From Muscardinus avellanarius (taxonomy: Eukaryota > Chordata > Mammalia > Rodentia > Gliridae): a stretch of DNA of 64,000 nucleotides. The stretch covers positions 80,692,211-80,756,210 of the forward strand of contig OY726569.1 in assembly GCA_963383645.1 (NCBI GenBank), in the 5' to 3' direction. The notes beneath the pieces were generated by a model, which worked only from the letters and a program-made list of their open reading frames with translations, was not told the DNA's origin and did no database searches. Positions within the stretch are counted from its first letter, which is position 1; every line of letters begins with the position of its first letter. Made by a program: the position numbers and the translations under genes. This document shows, piece after piece, positions 42,845 to 53,486 of this stretch.

Positions 42845-43135
42845 AGGATCCTCTCCCGGCGCGCTCCTGCGCGGTGCCGAGCGCTCCGCGAACTCCGAGA
42901 TCCAGCGCGCCCTCTGGTGGCGCAGGCCGGCAATCGGCGGCGCCGAGGTCACCGGGTGGGCGCGTCCCGCGGCTCCCAGCGCTGACTCGCCAGGCGCCCT
43001 TGACGATGACTCCTCCTTGAGTAGCGTCTGCAAAAGGAGCTGCGTTCTCTGCAGCCTCCTCTGCATACGCGCAGCTGACCCGGAGAGCCCGGGAGTGCAG
43101 CCAGGCCTCGGAGAGAGCTGGGGGAAGGCGGCCAA
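42845..43135. promoter_or_regulatory. Small CpG-rich island with CTCF-like site
   Basis: A sharp, isolated rise in CG dinucleotides (for example CGGCGCGCTCCTGCGCGGTG) in an otherwise CpG-poor neighbourhood. It could be a distal unmethylated element or an unannotated promoter. The 171-codon frame across it (42,837-43,352) runs into a TG repeat and a SINE, so it is not called coding. Confidence 0.55.
42907..42920 (-). promoter_or_regulatory. Strong CTCF-like site, reverse
   Basis: On the minus strand the sequence reads CCACCAGAGGGCGC, the classic CTCF core. It faces leftward, convergent with the forward site at 25,508, and lies within the small CpG island. Confidence 0.72.
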
Positions 43136-43206
43136 GAGCACCCCCACCCCACGTCTCGGTGCCCCCATCCCAGTGTTTAACCGATCTTGGAGGAAGGACT
43201 GTCCTG

Positions 43207-43443
43207 TGTTCTGCAAACTGCGTGTTTGTGTGTGTGTATACACACACACACAGATACACACACTGGAGATTAAGCCCAGGGGTATTCTACCTCTGAGCTA
43301 CACCGCCAGCCCTATTTTATTTTTATTTGGAAACAGAGTCTCGCTCGGTTGATGCAAGGCTCCCTACTTGTTGAGGCTGTCCTCGACCCTGTGATCCTCC
43401 CGTCTCAGCCTCCCAAGTGCAAGCGTGCGCCAACATGTCCGGC
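43207..43443 (-). mobile_element. B1-dID SINE with TG/CA tail
   Basis: A mixed TG and CA run (43,207-43,262) in the tail position, then a reversed dID (CTCTGAGCTACACCGCCAGC), linker and left part with a small deletion. Confidence 0.85.
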
Positions 43444-43797
43444 TCTTCGCACCTTTTTCTCTGGTGAATTGATACCAATAGTGCAATGAAACTTGCGTGG
43501 CGTCTGCCAACCTCCATCTCTCCACCTGCCGGCGTGTGGGGCTCACTGGTCACTTCCGCCCTCTAGGACGGGGGAGTCAGTGCCGCCCTGTGTGCGGCTG
43601 TGTGGCCCAGTTAGACCTTCCGGTCCCATCGCTTCATGTGGGTGCTCTCAAGCATCTATTTCACACCCAGCACGTGCCCCACACCGTATCAAGGGCTTTG
43701 TTATACAGCTCTTCTTACCCAGACAACAGAAAGACCTATGGGTGCAGTAGCACCTAGGAGGAAACTTAGGCTGCAGCTGCCCAGGCCAAGGAGGAGA
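43444..43797. other. Unique intergenic DNA
   Basis: No gene or repeat is recognised. Confidence 0.45.
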
Positions 43798-43972
43798 GGG
43801 TTTTTTTGGGGGGTGGGGGGCTGGGGATGGAACTCAAGGGCATTCTACCTTCGAACTACACCCCCAGCCTTATTTTTTTTTTTTTAATCAGGACCTCACT
43901 GAGTTGCAAAGGGCCTCACTAAGTAGCTGAAGCTGTCTGTAAACCATGATCTTCCTGTCTCAGCCTCCTGGC
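43798..43972 (-). mobile_element. 5'-truncated B1-dID SINE
   Basis: A reversed dID and linker are present, but the element stops at TCAGCCTCC, lacking the first 45 bp or so. GGAGGAGAG on both sides suggests that truncation happened at insertion. Confidence 0.82.
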
Positions 43973-44524
43973 TGGAGGAGAGAATTTGAAACCAACGTTG
44001 ACTTGATTCTTCGGGATCTCCCTTGAAATACCATCCTTTGGGTACACTTTTCTCCCTGGACAAATTTCTTTCCAGACAGCCTTCTTGGCAGTGTGATGCA
44101 AGTGCCAGGCAATCAGAGGCCTTGAAGACCAAGCAGGAACCAGAGCAGTTGGGGACGGATCTGATACAGCGGTCAGAACTGGGGTGCTGGGGCTGGGTCC
44201 CCTGAGTGTGCTTGTTAGCAGCCCTGGTGCATTTCCAGGCCCCTTCTCCCTTTAACGCTGCAGCGTTATCCCAGTTCCCTGCTGCCTGTGAGCCCTTCAG
44301 GACAATGCAAACCTCTCCTTGTCCCTAGGGCACTGAGGCGCTTCCTTCCTCTGCTCCAGCACTCCATCCAAGCCCCGTCACTGTGCATGGGTCTCCTGTC
44401 ATTTGCAGGGATTTCTCAGGCCAGCCCCATTTGTCTGCTATAGGGATGCTCCTTTGGAAGAATCAGGGCTCCTGCGCTCTCCGGGTCCCCCGTGGTGGCC
44501 GGGGCAGTGGCAGACACTAATAGA
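43973..44524. other. Unique intergenic DNA
   Basis: No gene is recognised. Confidence 0.45.
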
Positions 44525-44645
44525 TGCTCCAGGGAGGCAGGTTGCTAACCTTGGTTTCCTCCTCTGTAAAAAATGAGGGTGTTACATTCATGTGTGTGAC
44601 TGTGTACATCGTAGCACTCGGCACCAAGCAGGCCATCAGATGCAG
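44525..44645 (+). repeat. MIR 3' half
   Basis: Contains 'ccttggtttcctcctctg', 'taaaaaatgagggtgttac' and 'cactcggcaccaagcagg' in MIR order. Confidence 0.65.
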
Positions 44646-45108
44646 CGTCTTGTCTTCCCCTGCCTGGGGCCCCCGACTTCTGGCTCCCACAAGAGAATGG
44701 CCTCTGGTGAATAGTGACCTCTGTCCTCCGTGCTGGACCCCCGTGACTGGGATTCAGGGGTTCAAGTGCTCCAGCCTCTCTAGTCTCTTCCCCCTACTTT
44801 GGGGGCTGGACAGGAAGGGCAAGGGGCCCATCGGGCTCCAGCAGAGTGGAGGGGTCTTGCTTATTCCCCACAAGGCCCCTCTGGAGCCCCAAGGCACTGG
44901 AAGTAAAAGTCCAAGTATGGCTGTCAGACCCCACCCAGACCCTGGCCACCTCTCCCATGACAGATGGAGGAACGCACAGCCGGGGAGGGGCGGGCGCAGT
45001 GGTGCCGTCCATGGTCTGGGCAGACCCTCGCTGCCTTTTCTCCCCTTGGCTGTTTCTTCCAGCAAAGCAGGAGTCCCCCCAGTGTGCCCCGGGGGTAGGT
45101 TTAGAGGG
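44646..45108. other. Unique GC-rich intergenic DNA
   Basis: A 199-codon frame (44,524-45,123) begins in the MIR and has no recognisable domain; no gene is called. Confidence 0.45.
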
Positions 45109-45109
45109 T

Positions 45110-45285
45110 GTTTCTCATGTTAACCCATTTAATACTCCCGTAATCCTAGGAGACAGGAACTACATTTCCCACATTTGACAGGTAAGGAAACTGAACTGCA
45201 GAGAGGCTGAGGGACCTGCTCAAATTAAACAATTGTCCCGAGAATCCAGTTCCGAAGCCTGTGTTCTTGATCTGTCTCCAGGGTG
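45110..45285 (-). repeat. MIR SINE
   Basis: Reverse order: 'taacccatttaatactcc', 'tttgacaggtaaggaaactg', 'gcagagaggctgagggacc' and 'aatccagttccgaagcctg'. Confidence 0.8.
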
Positions 45286-45976
45286 ACGTATAAATTTAAA
45301 CCCCGCAGCCTGATTTCTTCTGGCCGCAGCCCACTGTTCTGGGCCCAGGCTCATGTAGCCCTGGTGAGCTCCCCCTTACCCCCGTTCCCGATCTCCTGCT
45401 CTGCGCTCACTCTGGACACCACCCACCTTCTGGGGGAAAGAGGAAAGACCCCGTGGGGACCGGAGAGCAAGGAACACAGGAGTCAGGGATCACGCCTGCC
45501 CAGCCCCGTCAGTGCGGGCCCTGCGATGGCCCCGGGTGGCTGGGCTTCTACGGGTTTTAACTGCAGCTTCCTCTCTTGGCCAGTCGCACGTTCCCTCACC
45601 ACCCCCTCCATCAAGGTGACTTGTGTCTGAGAAAAAGGCTTGGTGGGACCTTTGACAGCATTAAGAACTTCCTGACCCCGAGGGGAGATGGACTTTCCTC
45701 AACTCCTATCTCCTCTACACACGCACCCCCAGGAGGGTTTTCTGGGCCTCTGCCTGCTGCCGCTACCAGGCCGGAGACCAGCTAATGGGATCTCTACTAA
45801 TGCCCCTTCGACTCACCGTTACCCAGAGTATCCTCCTGAATTCCCAGGGCAGCAGCAGAACAGAGTCTATATCCAGAATTCCACAAGGCTGAGAGAACTT
45901 GGCAATGCACAAATGTACTATCCCAAGTGGGATTTGGATTTATTTTTTGAAAACTGCAGCTAATTAAAAAAAATAA
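45286..45976. other. Unique intergenic DNA
   Basis: No gene is recognised; open frames are featureless. Confidence 0.45.
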
Positions 45977-46177
45977 TAGCCAGGCGTCGTGGCACACGCT
46001 TGTAATCCCCACGCTTGGGAGGCGGAGACAGGAGGATCGCGCAGGTTCAAAGTCAGCCTCGCCAGTTTAAGAGACCCAGTTTCCAAATTAAAAATATAAA
46101 ATAGGTCTGGGAGTGTAGCCTGGAGGTAGAAGGGTTTCCAGGAACCCCAGTACCATCAATCAATCAATCAATCAGTC

Positions 46178-46213
<36 letters not shown>
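45977..46213 (+). mobile_element. B1-dID SINE, subfamily a, with CAAT/AAT tail
   Basis: The left part has GGTTCAAAGTC, a short linker and the 3' part TCTGGGAGTGTAGCCTGG. The tail is (CAAT)n followed by (AAT)n, 46,155-46,213. Confidence 0.9.
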
Positions 46214-46214
<1 letters not shown>

Positions 46215-46275
46215 GTCCAGGCCTTTGATTCATTAGTTTTGCTTCTGAGAGTGGACTCTAAAGAAATAATTCCAA

Positions 46276-46470
46276 GCTAGGCATGGTGATAACTGCCTGT
46301 AATCCTAGTATTTGGGAAGCTGAGACAGGAGGATCGCAGTGTCAAAGCCATCCTCAGCAACTTAGTTAGATTCTGTTTCAAAAATTTAAAAAAAAAGGGC
46401 TTGGGGTATAGCTCAGAGGGAGAACACCCCTAGGTTCAATCCCTAGGACCAAAATAAAATAAAATAATAA
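46276..46470 (+). mobile_element. B1-dID SINE
   Basis: A diverged left part, linker and good dID. The flanking duplication AATAATTCCA lies at about 46,265 and 46,474. Confidence 0.88.
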
Positions 46471-46752
46471 TTCCAGAGAAGAAAAAGTGTTCAGAAGGCA
46501 GGAGGATGCGTGACGCAGACTAGACGCTGCCTGGATATGGGCAGGGGAGGGGGAAGAGGTCGATGCTTTGATGCTGGTGCCTGTGGGAGGGTCTTAAACA
46601 ACACGAGGAAGAAAGAGGAACAGCATGAAACTTAAGTGTGATAACAGAATAAAATACGAAACTGCATGGCGTACCTGTGCAGAAGGGAATAAGCGAAATT
46701 AAAATAATTTTGACGTAAGTGAAGTGATTAGGATGGGAACTTTTCTGGTTTA
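46471..46752. other. Unique DNA
   Basis: No gene or repeat is recognised. Confidence 0.4.
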
Positions 46753-46765
46753 AAATAATTTTGCT

Positions 46766-46974
46766 AGCCAGGCATGGAGCTTCACGCTTGTAATCCCAGC
46801 ATTTGGGAGGACGGCCTCAGCTACTACTTAATAGCTTTGCAACTCAGTGAGACCCTGTTTCCAAATAAAGAATAAAAATTTCAGTGAGACCCTGTTTCCA
46901 AATAAAGAATAAAAATTAGGGCTTGGGGTGTAGCTTGGAGGTAGAATGCCCCTGTGTTCAATCCCCAGTACTGC

Positions 46975-47014
<40 letters not shown>
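46766..47014 (+). mobile_element. B1-dID SINE with internal 37-bp duplication
   Basis: The segment 46,844-46,880 is repeated perfectly at 46,881-46,917 (part of the linker). The tail is an AAT repeat (46,975-47,014). Confidence 0.9.
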
Positions 47015-47022
47015 TTTCCTGC

Positions 47023-47476
47023 TGGGTGTGGTGGCGCACACTTGTAATCCCAGCATTTGGGAGGCTGAGATAGAAGGATCCGGGTTCATGGACAGTCTCA
47101 GCTACTTAGTGAGGCCCTTTGCAACTCAGTGAGACCCTGTTTCAAAATAAAGAATAAAAGCCGGGTGTGGTGGCGCACACTTGTAATCCCCCGCTTGGGA
47201 GGCTGAGACAGGAGGATGGCACAGGTTCAAAGACAGCCTCAGCTTCTTAGTAAGGCTCTCAGCAACTTAGTGAGACCCTGTTTCCAAATAAAATATAAAA
47301 AAAAATAGGTCTGGGAGTATAGCCCGGAGATAGAAAGCCTCTGGGTTCTGCCCCTAGTGCCACCAAAAAAATTAATAATAATTAGTAATAATAATAATAA
47401 TAATAAAGAATAAAGAATCAGGCTGGAGGTGTAGCTCGAATGTAGAATGTCCCTGGGTTCCATCCCTAGTGCTGCC
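47023..47476 (+). mobile_element. SINE interrupted at its linker by another SINE
   Basis: The outer left half ends in AATAAAGAATAAA at about 47,158; the dID half resumes after AATAAAGAATAAA at about 47,406. The inner copy (47,160-47,404, plus strand) has a subfamily a-like 3' part that still keeps GGGTTCTGCCCC, and an AAT-rich tail. Confidence 0.88.
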
Positions 47477-47614
47477 AAAAAAAAAAAAAAAGTTAATGCT
47501 CAGTCTCACTGTGGGCACTGACTGGAGAGGGAGAGGTTACAGTGGAGAAGGTTGCTCTGAGAGTTAGGAGCCCTCTCTCCAGAGCTGAGGTCACAGCCTC
47601 CATGCAGGTGAGGA

Positions 47615-48020
47615 GGGGTAGAACCAATGTCTATTGACTCCCTATTTAAACCTATTTAAACCACTGTGCAAAGTGGCTTAAATACACTGCCCTAACTGGG
47701 CGTGGTGGTGCACATCTGTGATCCGAGTACTCAGGAACTGAGATAGGACAATCACAGGTTTGATCAGCAACTTAGCAAGACTGTTTCAAAAACAAAAAAA
47801 TAAAAAGGGCTGGGATTTTAGCTCAGAGGTTGAAGGACTCTGGGTTCAATTCCTAGTAGTAAATAAACAAAATACACTACCCTGCAACAAGCTAAAGATC
47901 CAGGACGCACGGATGGAGAAGGGCAGTGTCCTCGGGCCCTGTTGCTAATGAAAGGCAAGACAAGAATTTGAACTTAGGTCTGCCAGACTCCAAATCCAGA
48001 GTTCTTCTTCACCAAGATTA
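47615..48020 (-). repeat. MIR split by a SINE
   Basis: The reverse MIR begins 'ccaatgtctattgactcc' and resumes after the SINE with 'gacaagaatttgaacttagg' and 'gactccaaatccagagttc'. Confidence 0.65.
47693..47868 (+). mobile_element. B1-dID SINE
   Basis: Flanked by AAATACACTRCCCT at 47,679 and 47,869. The left part and dID are moderately diverged. Confidence 0.9.
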
Positions 48021-48248
48021 GCGTTACTAGCAACGGATTTCATGCCTGAAATCCACATAGACTGTGACGCTGGTTGAGAACTACCAAGCCACACCATGAT
48101 GGCCAGCTTGGTGTTCAGCGCTGCTGCGAGATGATGCTGGCCTCGTGCTGAGGGGATGACAAGGGCACTGGCGTGAGAAGCAAGGCTGTTAGGGCAGCTG
48201 GTGACAGCTGGTGACTCAGCTCTGGCGTCTGATTAGTAGTTGTGTCTG
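48021..48248. other. Unique DNA with hAT-like trace
   Basis: 'gctggttgagaactacc' at about 48,070 resembles the reversed end of a mammalian hAT/MER5-type transposon; too short to assign. No gene. Confidence 0.35.
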
Positions 48249-48322
48249 CCTCCCTTCCTTCCTTCTTTCTTTCCTTCCTTCCTTCTTTCCCTCCTTCCTT
48301 CCCTCCTTCCCTCTCTTTTCTC
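48249..48322 (+). repeat. TTCC/TTTC tetranucleotide repeat
   Basis: Seventy-odd pyrimidines in TTCC, TTCT and CTCC units. Confidence 0.92.
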
Positions 48323-48556
48323 GCTCTGTCTCTGAAGATAAATAATGGTGACTTTTCAATGCCATTTAGATTTTCACAGCATGCTCCTGGGAGAGCTAGG
48401 GGTTCTGCCGGGATGGTCCAGGGCTGGAGGGAGGGGCTGATGGCCATAGGATGGTCCCTTCCTCCCACTTGCCTAAACCAGAGCAGCTACTTTTTTGCTG
48501 CCATATGTAACAGGTTTCTATGCAGAGTTCCATCTGAAGAATGGCTATTTGGGAAC

Positions 48557-48815
48557 TCTTTTTTTTTCTCTCTTTCTTTTCTTTCTTCCTTTCTCTCTTT
48601 TTCTTTCTTTCTTTTTAGTACTGGGGATGGAACCCAGAGGTTTTCTACCTCCAGGCTGCACTCCCAGACCTATTTTTTATTTTATTCAGAAACAGGGTCT
48701 CACTAAGCTGCTGAGAGCCTCACTAAGTAGCCGAGGCTGGCTTCGAACCTGCACGATCATCCTACCTCAGCCTCCCAAGTACTGGGATTGCAAGCGTGCA
48801 CCACCACGCCTGGCA
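48557..48815 (-). mobile_element. B1-dID SINE with TTTC-rich reversed tail
   Basis: The tail 48,557-48,616 is T/C-rich. The left part has GGTTCGAAGCC and the long linker, the intermediate to subfamily a. Confidence 0.88.
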
Positions 48816-49579
48816 GGAGCTTTTTTTTTTAAGTTTGAAAACCACTGCATTCAAATGATGCTTTGCAATTCCATAGGCAAAAACTTTTATTTTTTATTTT
48901 TTTTTTTGTGGGTGAGTCTCCTGGGGATGGAAAAGACTAAGAACCATTAAGGAACCAAGTCTCTGGAAAGACCCACTGCCCATCCTTTGATACTAGGAGC
49001 AAGAAGTCAGTCTCCTGCTTTAACGGTGAAGTTAGTTGGATCCGAGGAATAAAGTGAAATGTGTGTTGGTTGATAGTGGAAGAAGCAGGAGAATAAAACC
49101 ACCTATTTATTCTTGTTGTGCCTTATGAGGTTGGAAAGGGAAGGAATATGAACTCATTCCGCCTCCAGAGGGGACCCCCTAATTTCTTGGGTATATATGC
49201 AGAATCCCTTTGAGGGCATCCAGCTGGCTTCAGAATCACTGCCCATTTGAATCTGCTCCAACCAAGCAAATTGGCCCTAATGGGGAAATTGTGCTTGGCA
49301 GTAGATGGTCTTCCTTTTCGTCACCTCCTCCTCCCTCTTCCGGCTGCCCTTCACTTTCTCCGAGTCATAGAAAGTTAAAATATACCCTTTGGCATCATTC
49401 CATATGATCAGCTGGTTTCTTCCCCAACATTACATTCCTTCTTATATTTTTTATCCTCAATGTTAAGAGCACACCCCATTCTGATTTGCAAGGACTTTTC
49501 TATTAGGAATGGACACCTCTTGGTAAATACATGTACAGCGGGGATGGGTCTGGCCCACACGGCACTGCCATGGACTACA
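48816..49579. other. Unique DNA
   Basis: 'gtttgaaaaccactgcattc' at about 48,833 recalls a hAT transposon end. No gene is recognised. Confidence 0.4.
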
Positions 49580-49770
49580 TTGAGGTTTCATGGTGGAATG
49601 GGCAGAGAGTACAGTTTTGGGGTGAGCTTGACTTGGGTCTAATTCCAGATTGTCTTCTGGCCTTGAGCGATTTACCCTCAGAGCTTTAGTTCCTTCCCCA
49701 GTCAATGAAGGAGGGGATGGCACCCACCTCACTGTGAGGAGGGCTTGGTGACCCTGCGGTAGGACCGGGT
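49580..49770 (+). repeat. MIR SINE
   Basis: Contains 'gggtctaattccagattg', 'ttgagcgatttaccctcag' and 'agctttagttccttcccc' in MIR order. Confidence 0.7.
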
Positions 49771-49897
49771 GGCAGAACAATGCTGAATGCCAGCCATGCC
49801 AGCCTCCTCACCCCCTGCTACCCACAGTCATCAAGTCTGAAGGCTCATGTGATTGTCGATGTGCCTACTACCCATTTCTACCATGAGAAAAGGGTAA

Positions 49898-50233
49898 AAA
49901 GCCAGGTGTGGTGGCACATACCTGTAATCCCAGTACTTGGGAGGCTGAGACAGGAGGATCGTGGGTTCAAGATCAGCCTCAGCAGCTTAGCCAGACCCTC
50001 TGCAACTTAGTGAGACTTTGTTTTAGAAATAATATAGAGCTGGCCAGCATGGTGGCGCATGCTTGTAATCCCAGCATTCGGGAGTCTGAGACCGGAGGAT
50101 CACGGTTTGCGGACAGCCTCAACTACTTAGTGAGGCCCTCTGCAACTTAGTGAGACCCTGTTTCAAAATAAAGAATAAAAAGTAGGGCAGGGGGTGTAGC
50201 TCGGAGGTTGAATGCCCCTGGGTTCCATCCCCA

Positions 50234-50283
<50 letters not shown>

Positions 50284-50303
50284 AAAAAACCCGAAAGAAA
50301 GAA
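49898..50303 (+). mobile_element. Two adjacent SINEs, the first without its dID half
   Basis: A left half (49,898-50,040) is followed by a full subfamily b copy (50,043-50,234) with a CA tail (50,235-50,279). ATATAGAGCTGG flanks the second copy (about 50,032 and 50,307), so it inserted at the first one's linker or junction. Confidence 0.82.
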
Positions 50304-50306
50304 AGA

Positions 50307-50731
50307 ATATAGAGCTGGGCATGGTGGCACATGCTTGTGATCCCAGTACTTGGGAGGCTGAGACAGGAGGATCACAGATTCAAGATCAGCTTCAGCTACT
50401 TAGCAAGACCTTTTGCAGCTTAGTGAGAATCTGTTTCTTTCCCCTTCTCTATCCCCAGCACTGGAGATGGAACCCAGGAGCATTCTGCCTCCAAGCTACA
50501 CTCCCAGCCCTATTTTTAATCCTTATTTTGCAACAGGGTCTCACTAAGTTGTGGAGTATCCTCACTAAGTAGCTGAGGCTGTCCCTGAACCTGGGATTCT
50601 CCTATCTCAGCCTCCCAAATACTGGGATTATAAGCACGCAACACCATGCCTGGCTGAGACTCTGTTTCAAAAATAAAATAGGGCTCAGGGTATAGCTCAG
50701 AGTTAGAATTCCCGGGGGTTCAATCCCTTGC

Positions 50732-50780
<49 letters not shown>
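50307..50780 (+). mobile_element. SINE interrupted by a minus-strand SINE
   Basis: The outer copy breaks at GAGAATCTGTTTC (50,424-50,436) and resumes at GAGACTCTGTTTC (50,655-50,667). The inner minus-strand copy is complete. The outer tail is a CA repeat of 24 units (50,732-50,780). Confidence 0.9.
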
Positions 50781-50782
<2 letters not shown>

Positions 50783-50964
50783 CATGGGGGTGCACCCTGT
50801 AATTCTAGTACTTGGAGGCTGAGACAGGAGGATCACATGTTTGAAATCAGCCTCAGGAGCCTAGTAAAACCCTGTTTCAAAACAAAAAATAAAAAGGGCT
50901 GAGAGTATAGCTTGCAGAGAGAATATTTCTGAGTTCAATTCCCAGTTAAAAAAAAAAAAAAAAA
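50781..50964 (+). mobile_element. B1-dID SINE
   Basis: It starts directly at the end of the CA repeat; left part, linker, diverged dID and a pure A-tail. Confidence 0.85.
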
Positions 50965-51097
50965 GTAAAGAAACAGCCCCATAGTTTGTTCCCACTCCTC
51001 TGCCCATGGTATACCAACAGCTCCGGCAGACATTGTTTGCCCACCCCAAAGCTATTTCTGCTTCCTCTTCTAACACCAGTGTGTTCAGGGGGAAACG

Positions 51098-51180
51098 ACA
51101 GATAGATAGATGATAGGTAGACAGACAGACAGACAGACGTGTTTGTGTATGTGTATATAAATATGTATGTGTGTGTGTGG
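51098..51180 (+). repeat. GATA/GACA then TG repeat
   Basis: A compound tetranucleotide (GATA, GACA) and TG-rich tract at the tail of the minus-strand SINE that follows. Confidence 0.9.
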
Positions 51181-51306
51181 TGCTGGGGATTGACTCCAGG
51201 AGCAAACTACCCCCTGGGCTATACTTCCAGTTCTATTTTACTTTTTATTTTTATTTGGAAATAGGATCTCACTAAGTTATAGAGGGCCTCACTAAATTGC
51301 TGAGGC

Positions 51307-51637
51307 CTAGCCGGGCGTGGTGGCGCATGCTTGTAATCCCAGCATTTGGGAGGCTGAAACCAGAGGATCGTGGTTCATGGACAGCCTCAGCTACTTAGTG
51401 AGGCCCTTTGCAACTCAGTGAGACCCGGTTTCAAAATAAATAATCATCCGGGCATGGTGGCACACGCTTGTACGATGGAGACACGTGCTTGGGAGATGGA
51501 GACAGGAGGATCGCGCAGGTTCGAAGCCAGCCGCGCACGCTGGCTTAGGAGACCCTGTTTCCAAATAAAAATATAAAATAGGTCTGGGAGTGTAGCCCGG
51601 AGGTAGAAGGGCTTCCAGGAACCCCAGTACCACCAAA

Positions 51638-51669
<32 letters not shown>

Positions 51670-51790
51670 AAATAAATAAATAATAAAAAACAGGGAAGGG
51701 GGTGTAGCTCGGAGGTCGAATGCCCCTGGGTTCCATCCCCAAACCTGCAAAACAATACAAAACAAAACAAAAACACAAAAACAAAAAACA
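51307..51790 (+). mobile_element. Middle SINE of the nest, subfamily b
   Basis: The left half (51,307-51,445) ends in the linker ATAAATAATCA; the dID half resumes at about 51,688 (CAGGGAAGGGGGTGTAGCTC) and is followed by an AAAAC-rich tail. Confidence 0.88.
51446..51687 (+). mobile_element. Innermost SINE, subfamily a, with AAAT tail
   Basis: The left part has a short duplication near 'acgatggagacacgtgcttg', then GGTTCGAAGCCAGCC and the subfamily a 3' part. The tail is an AAAT repeat (51,634-51,687). Confidence 0.9.
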
Positions 51791-51884
51791 AATAAATTCT
51801 TGAGGCTGGCCTCAAACCTGCAATCCTCCTGTCCCAGAGTCCCAAGTGCTAGGATTACAGGGGTGCACCACCACGCCCGGTAGG

Positions 51885-52390
51885 AGTAAGCAAATCTGAA
51901 GCCTCTCCTGATGGGCCATTTCTCCTTTGACCATAGTTAGTTTGTGGTGGGCATGGAAAAGAGTGGGCACCGGAAACAGCAAAACAAAGAGAACTGGGAG
52001 GCTCTCAGGCCGGCCATCTTAGCCCACTCAGGAAGGAGGGAGGCCAGGTGTCTGCTGGGGGGGGGGGGGGCTCCAGGGAAAGATTTTCCTCCAAGCTAAA
52101 ATCAAACCAAACAGACAAGAAATAAGGAGTAACATTTCACTCAACATAAGCACACCGTGGGCCTTCTCCCCCCTTCCTGCATCTGGACACAGCTGGGTGA
52201 AGAAGTGTCGGGAACCATCCTGCCCTCAGGGCAGCAGGACAAGGCAAAGTGTGAGCCAGTGATGCCCAGGGAAAGGATGCCGTTCCTGCCCCTGGAAGGT
52301 TTGCTGCCTGACACGCTGGACTTCTACTCTGTAGGCCACAGTCACTTTATGCCCCTGGGTTTTGAAGCCCGAGCAACTTGAAGGTTTATT
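51885..52390. other. Unique DNA
   Basis: A run of 13 G at about 52,058-52,070. No gene is recognised. Confidence 0.45.
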
Positions 52391-52612
52391 TTGGTTTGGT
52401 TTGGTTTTTGTTTGTTTGTTTTGCAGTCCTGGGGATGGAACCTAGGGGAATTCTACCTCTGAGCTATACCCCAGCCCTATTTTTTTATTCTTTATTTTGA
52501 AACAGGGTCTCGCTGAATTGCAAAGGGCCTAAGTAGCTGAGGCTGGCCGAGAACCACGATCCTCCTGCCTCAGCCTCCCAAATGCTGGGATTACAAGCGA
52601 CCATACCCAGCT
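52391..52612 (-). mobile_element. B1-dID SINE
   Basis: A reversed GGTTT/GTTT-rich tail, dID, linker with a small deletion and left part. AACTTGRAG lies on both flanks. Confidence 0.87.
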
Positions 52613-53256
52613 AACTTGGAGTTATTGTTGGGTGTGTGTGCACTTGGGGAAAGATGGTCACTCGTGGAAGTAGTTTATCTCGGGACAGAGAACCCCAGGA
52701 AGGGGAGAGCACAATAGGGACTTGGCCTCCAGAGAGGAAAGACAGCAGATAGAGGAGACGGCACATTGGCCCAGACACCCACTGGTTGGCTTTGATGCCA
52801 CCATTGACCTGAGCATCCTGTCAATGGAACTAGAACCAGAGTCCTGCTTGGGGCCGGGCTCACGTGCAGAATACACACGGGCCTTTGTGGGACAGTGAAT
52901 CTGTAGCTCACACAGAGACCCCAGATGGTTACCCACCCATCGATGCACTCATTATGCCCCTCCCACCCCGAGAGGAGGGCGGGTCCCCGGGTCCCCCCCC
53001 CCCCCCGCCATTGGCTGATTCAGTCTTTCCTTGGCCCTGGTTCTCTATAAAGCAGAGCCCATGGGGGCAAGCATTGAGATGCTGAAGTGTCCTTTGGGAG
53101 GTGCAAGCCCAGGGAATTGAGGGTGGTGGCAAGGGCAAGTGAGATAAAGAGAGGTGCTAAGCCATGAGATGCTGCTCTGGCCACCGCTTTACATCCAGTC
53201 TCAAAGAGGCTTAGGGGGCTGCTGGGCATGCATGTCTTTCTTGGAAGTTTAAAAAG
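52613..53256. other. Unique DNA
   Basis: A C-run at about 52,994-53,006. No gene is recognised. Confidence 0.45.
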
Positions 53257-53267
53257 AAATCTCACAG

Positions 53268-53451
53268 CTGGGCGTGGTGGCACACGCTTGTCATCCCGCG
53301 GTTCCGTGGTTCGCGGACAGCCTCAGCTACATAGTGAGGCCCTCTGCAACTCAATGAGGCCCTGTTTCAAATTAAAGAATAAAATAAAATAGGGCAGGGG
53401 GTGTAGCTTGGAGGTCAAATGCCCCTGGGTTCTACCCCAAGACCTGCCAAA

Positions 53452-53486
<35 letters not shown>

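Larger units (their letters stand above)
51180..51884 (-). mobile_element. Triple-nested SINEs (outermost copy)
   Basis: The outer minus-strand SINE runs 51,180-51,305, then resumes at about 51,806-51,884. TTGCTGAGGC and TTCTTGAGGC at the two breaks are the expected duplication. The inserted middle copy is itself interrupted. Confidence 0.88.

Noticed and set aside
42837..43352. 171-codon frame over the small CpG-rich island
   Set aside because: Its 3' third is a TG/CA repeat and a SINE; the CpG-rich part alone explains the lack of stops.
44524..45123. 199-codon plus-strand frame
   Set aside because: Begins inside a MIR and has no recognisable features.
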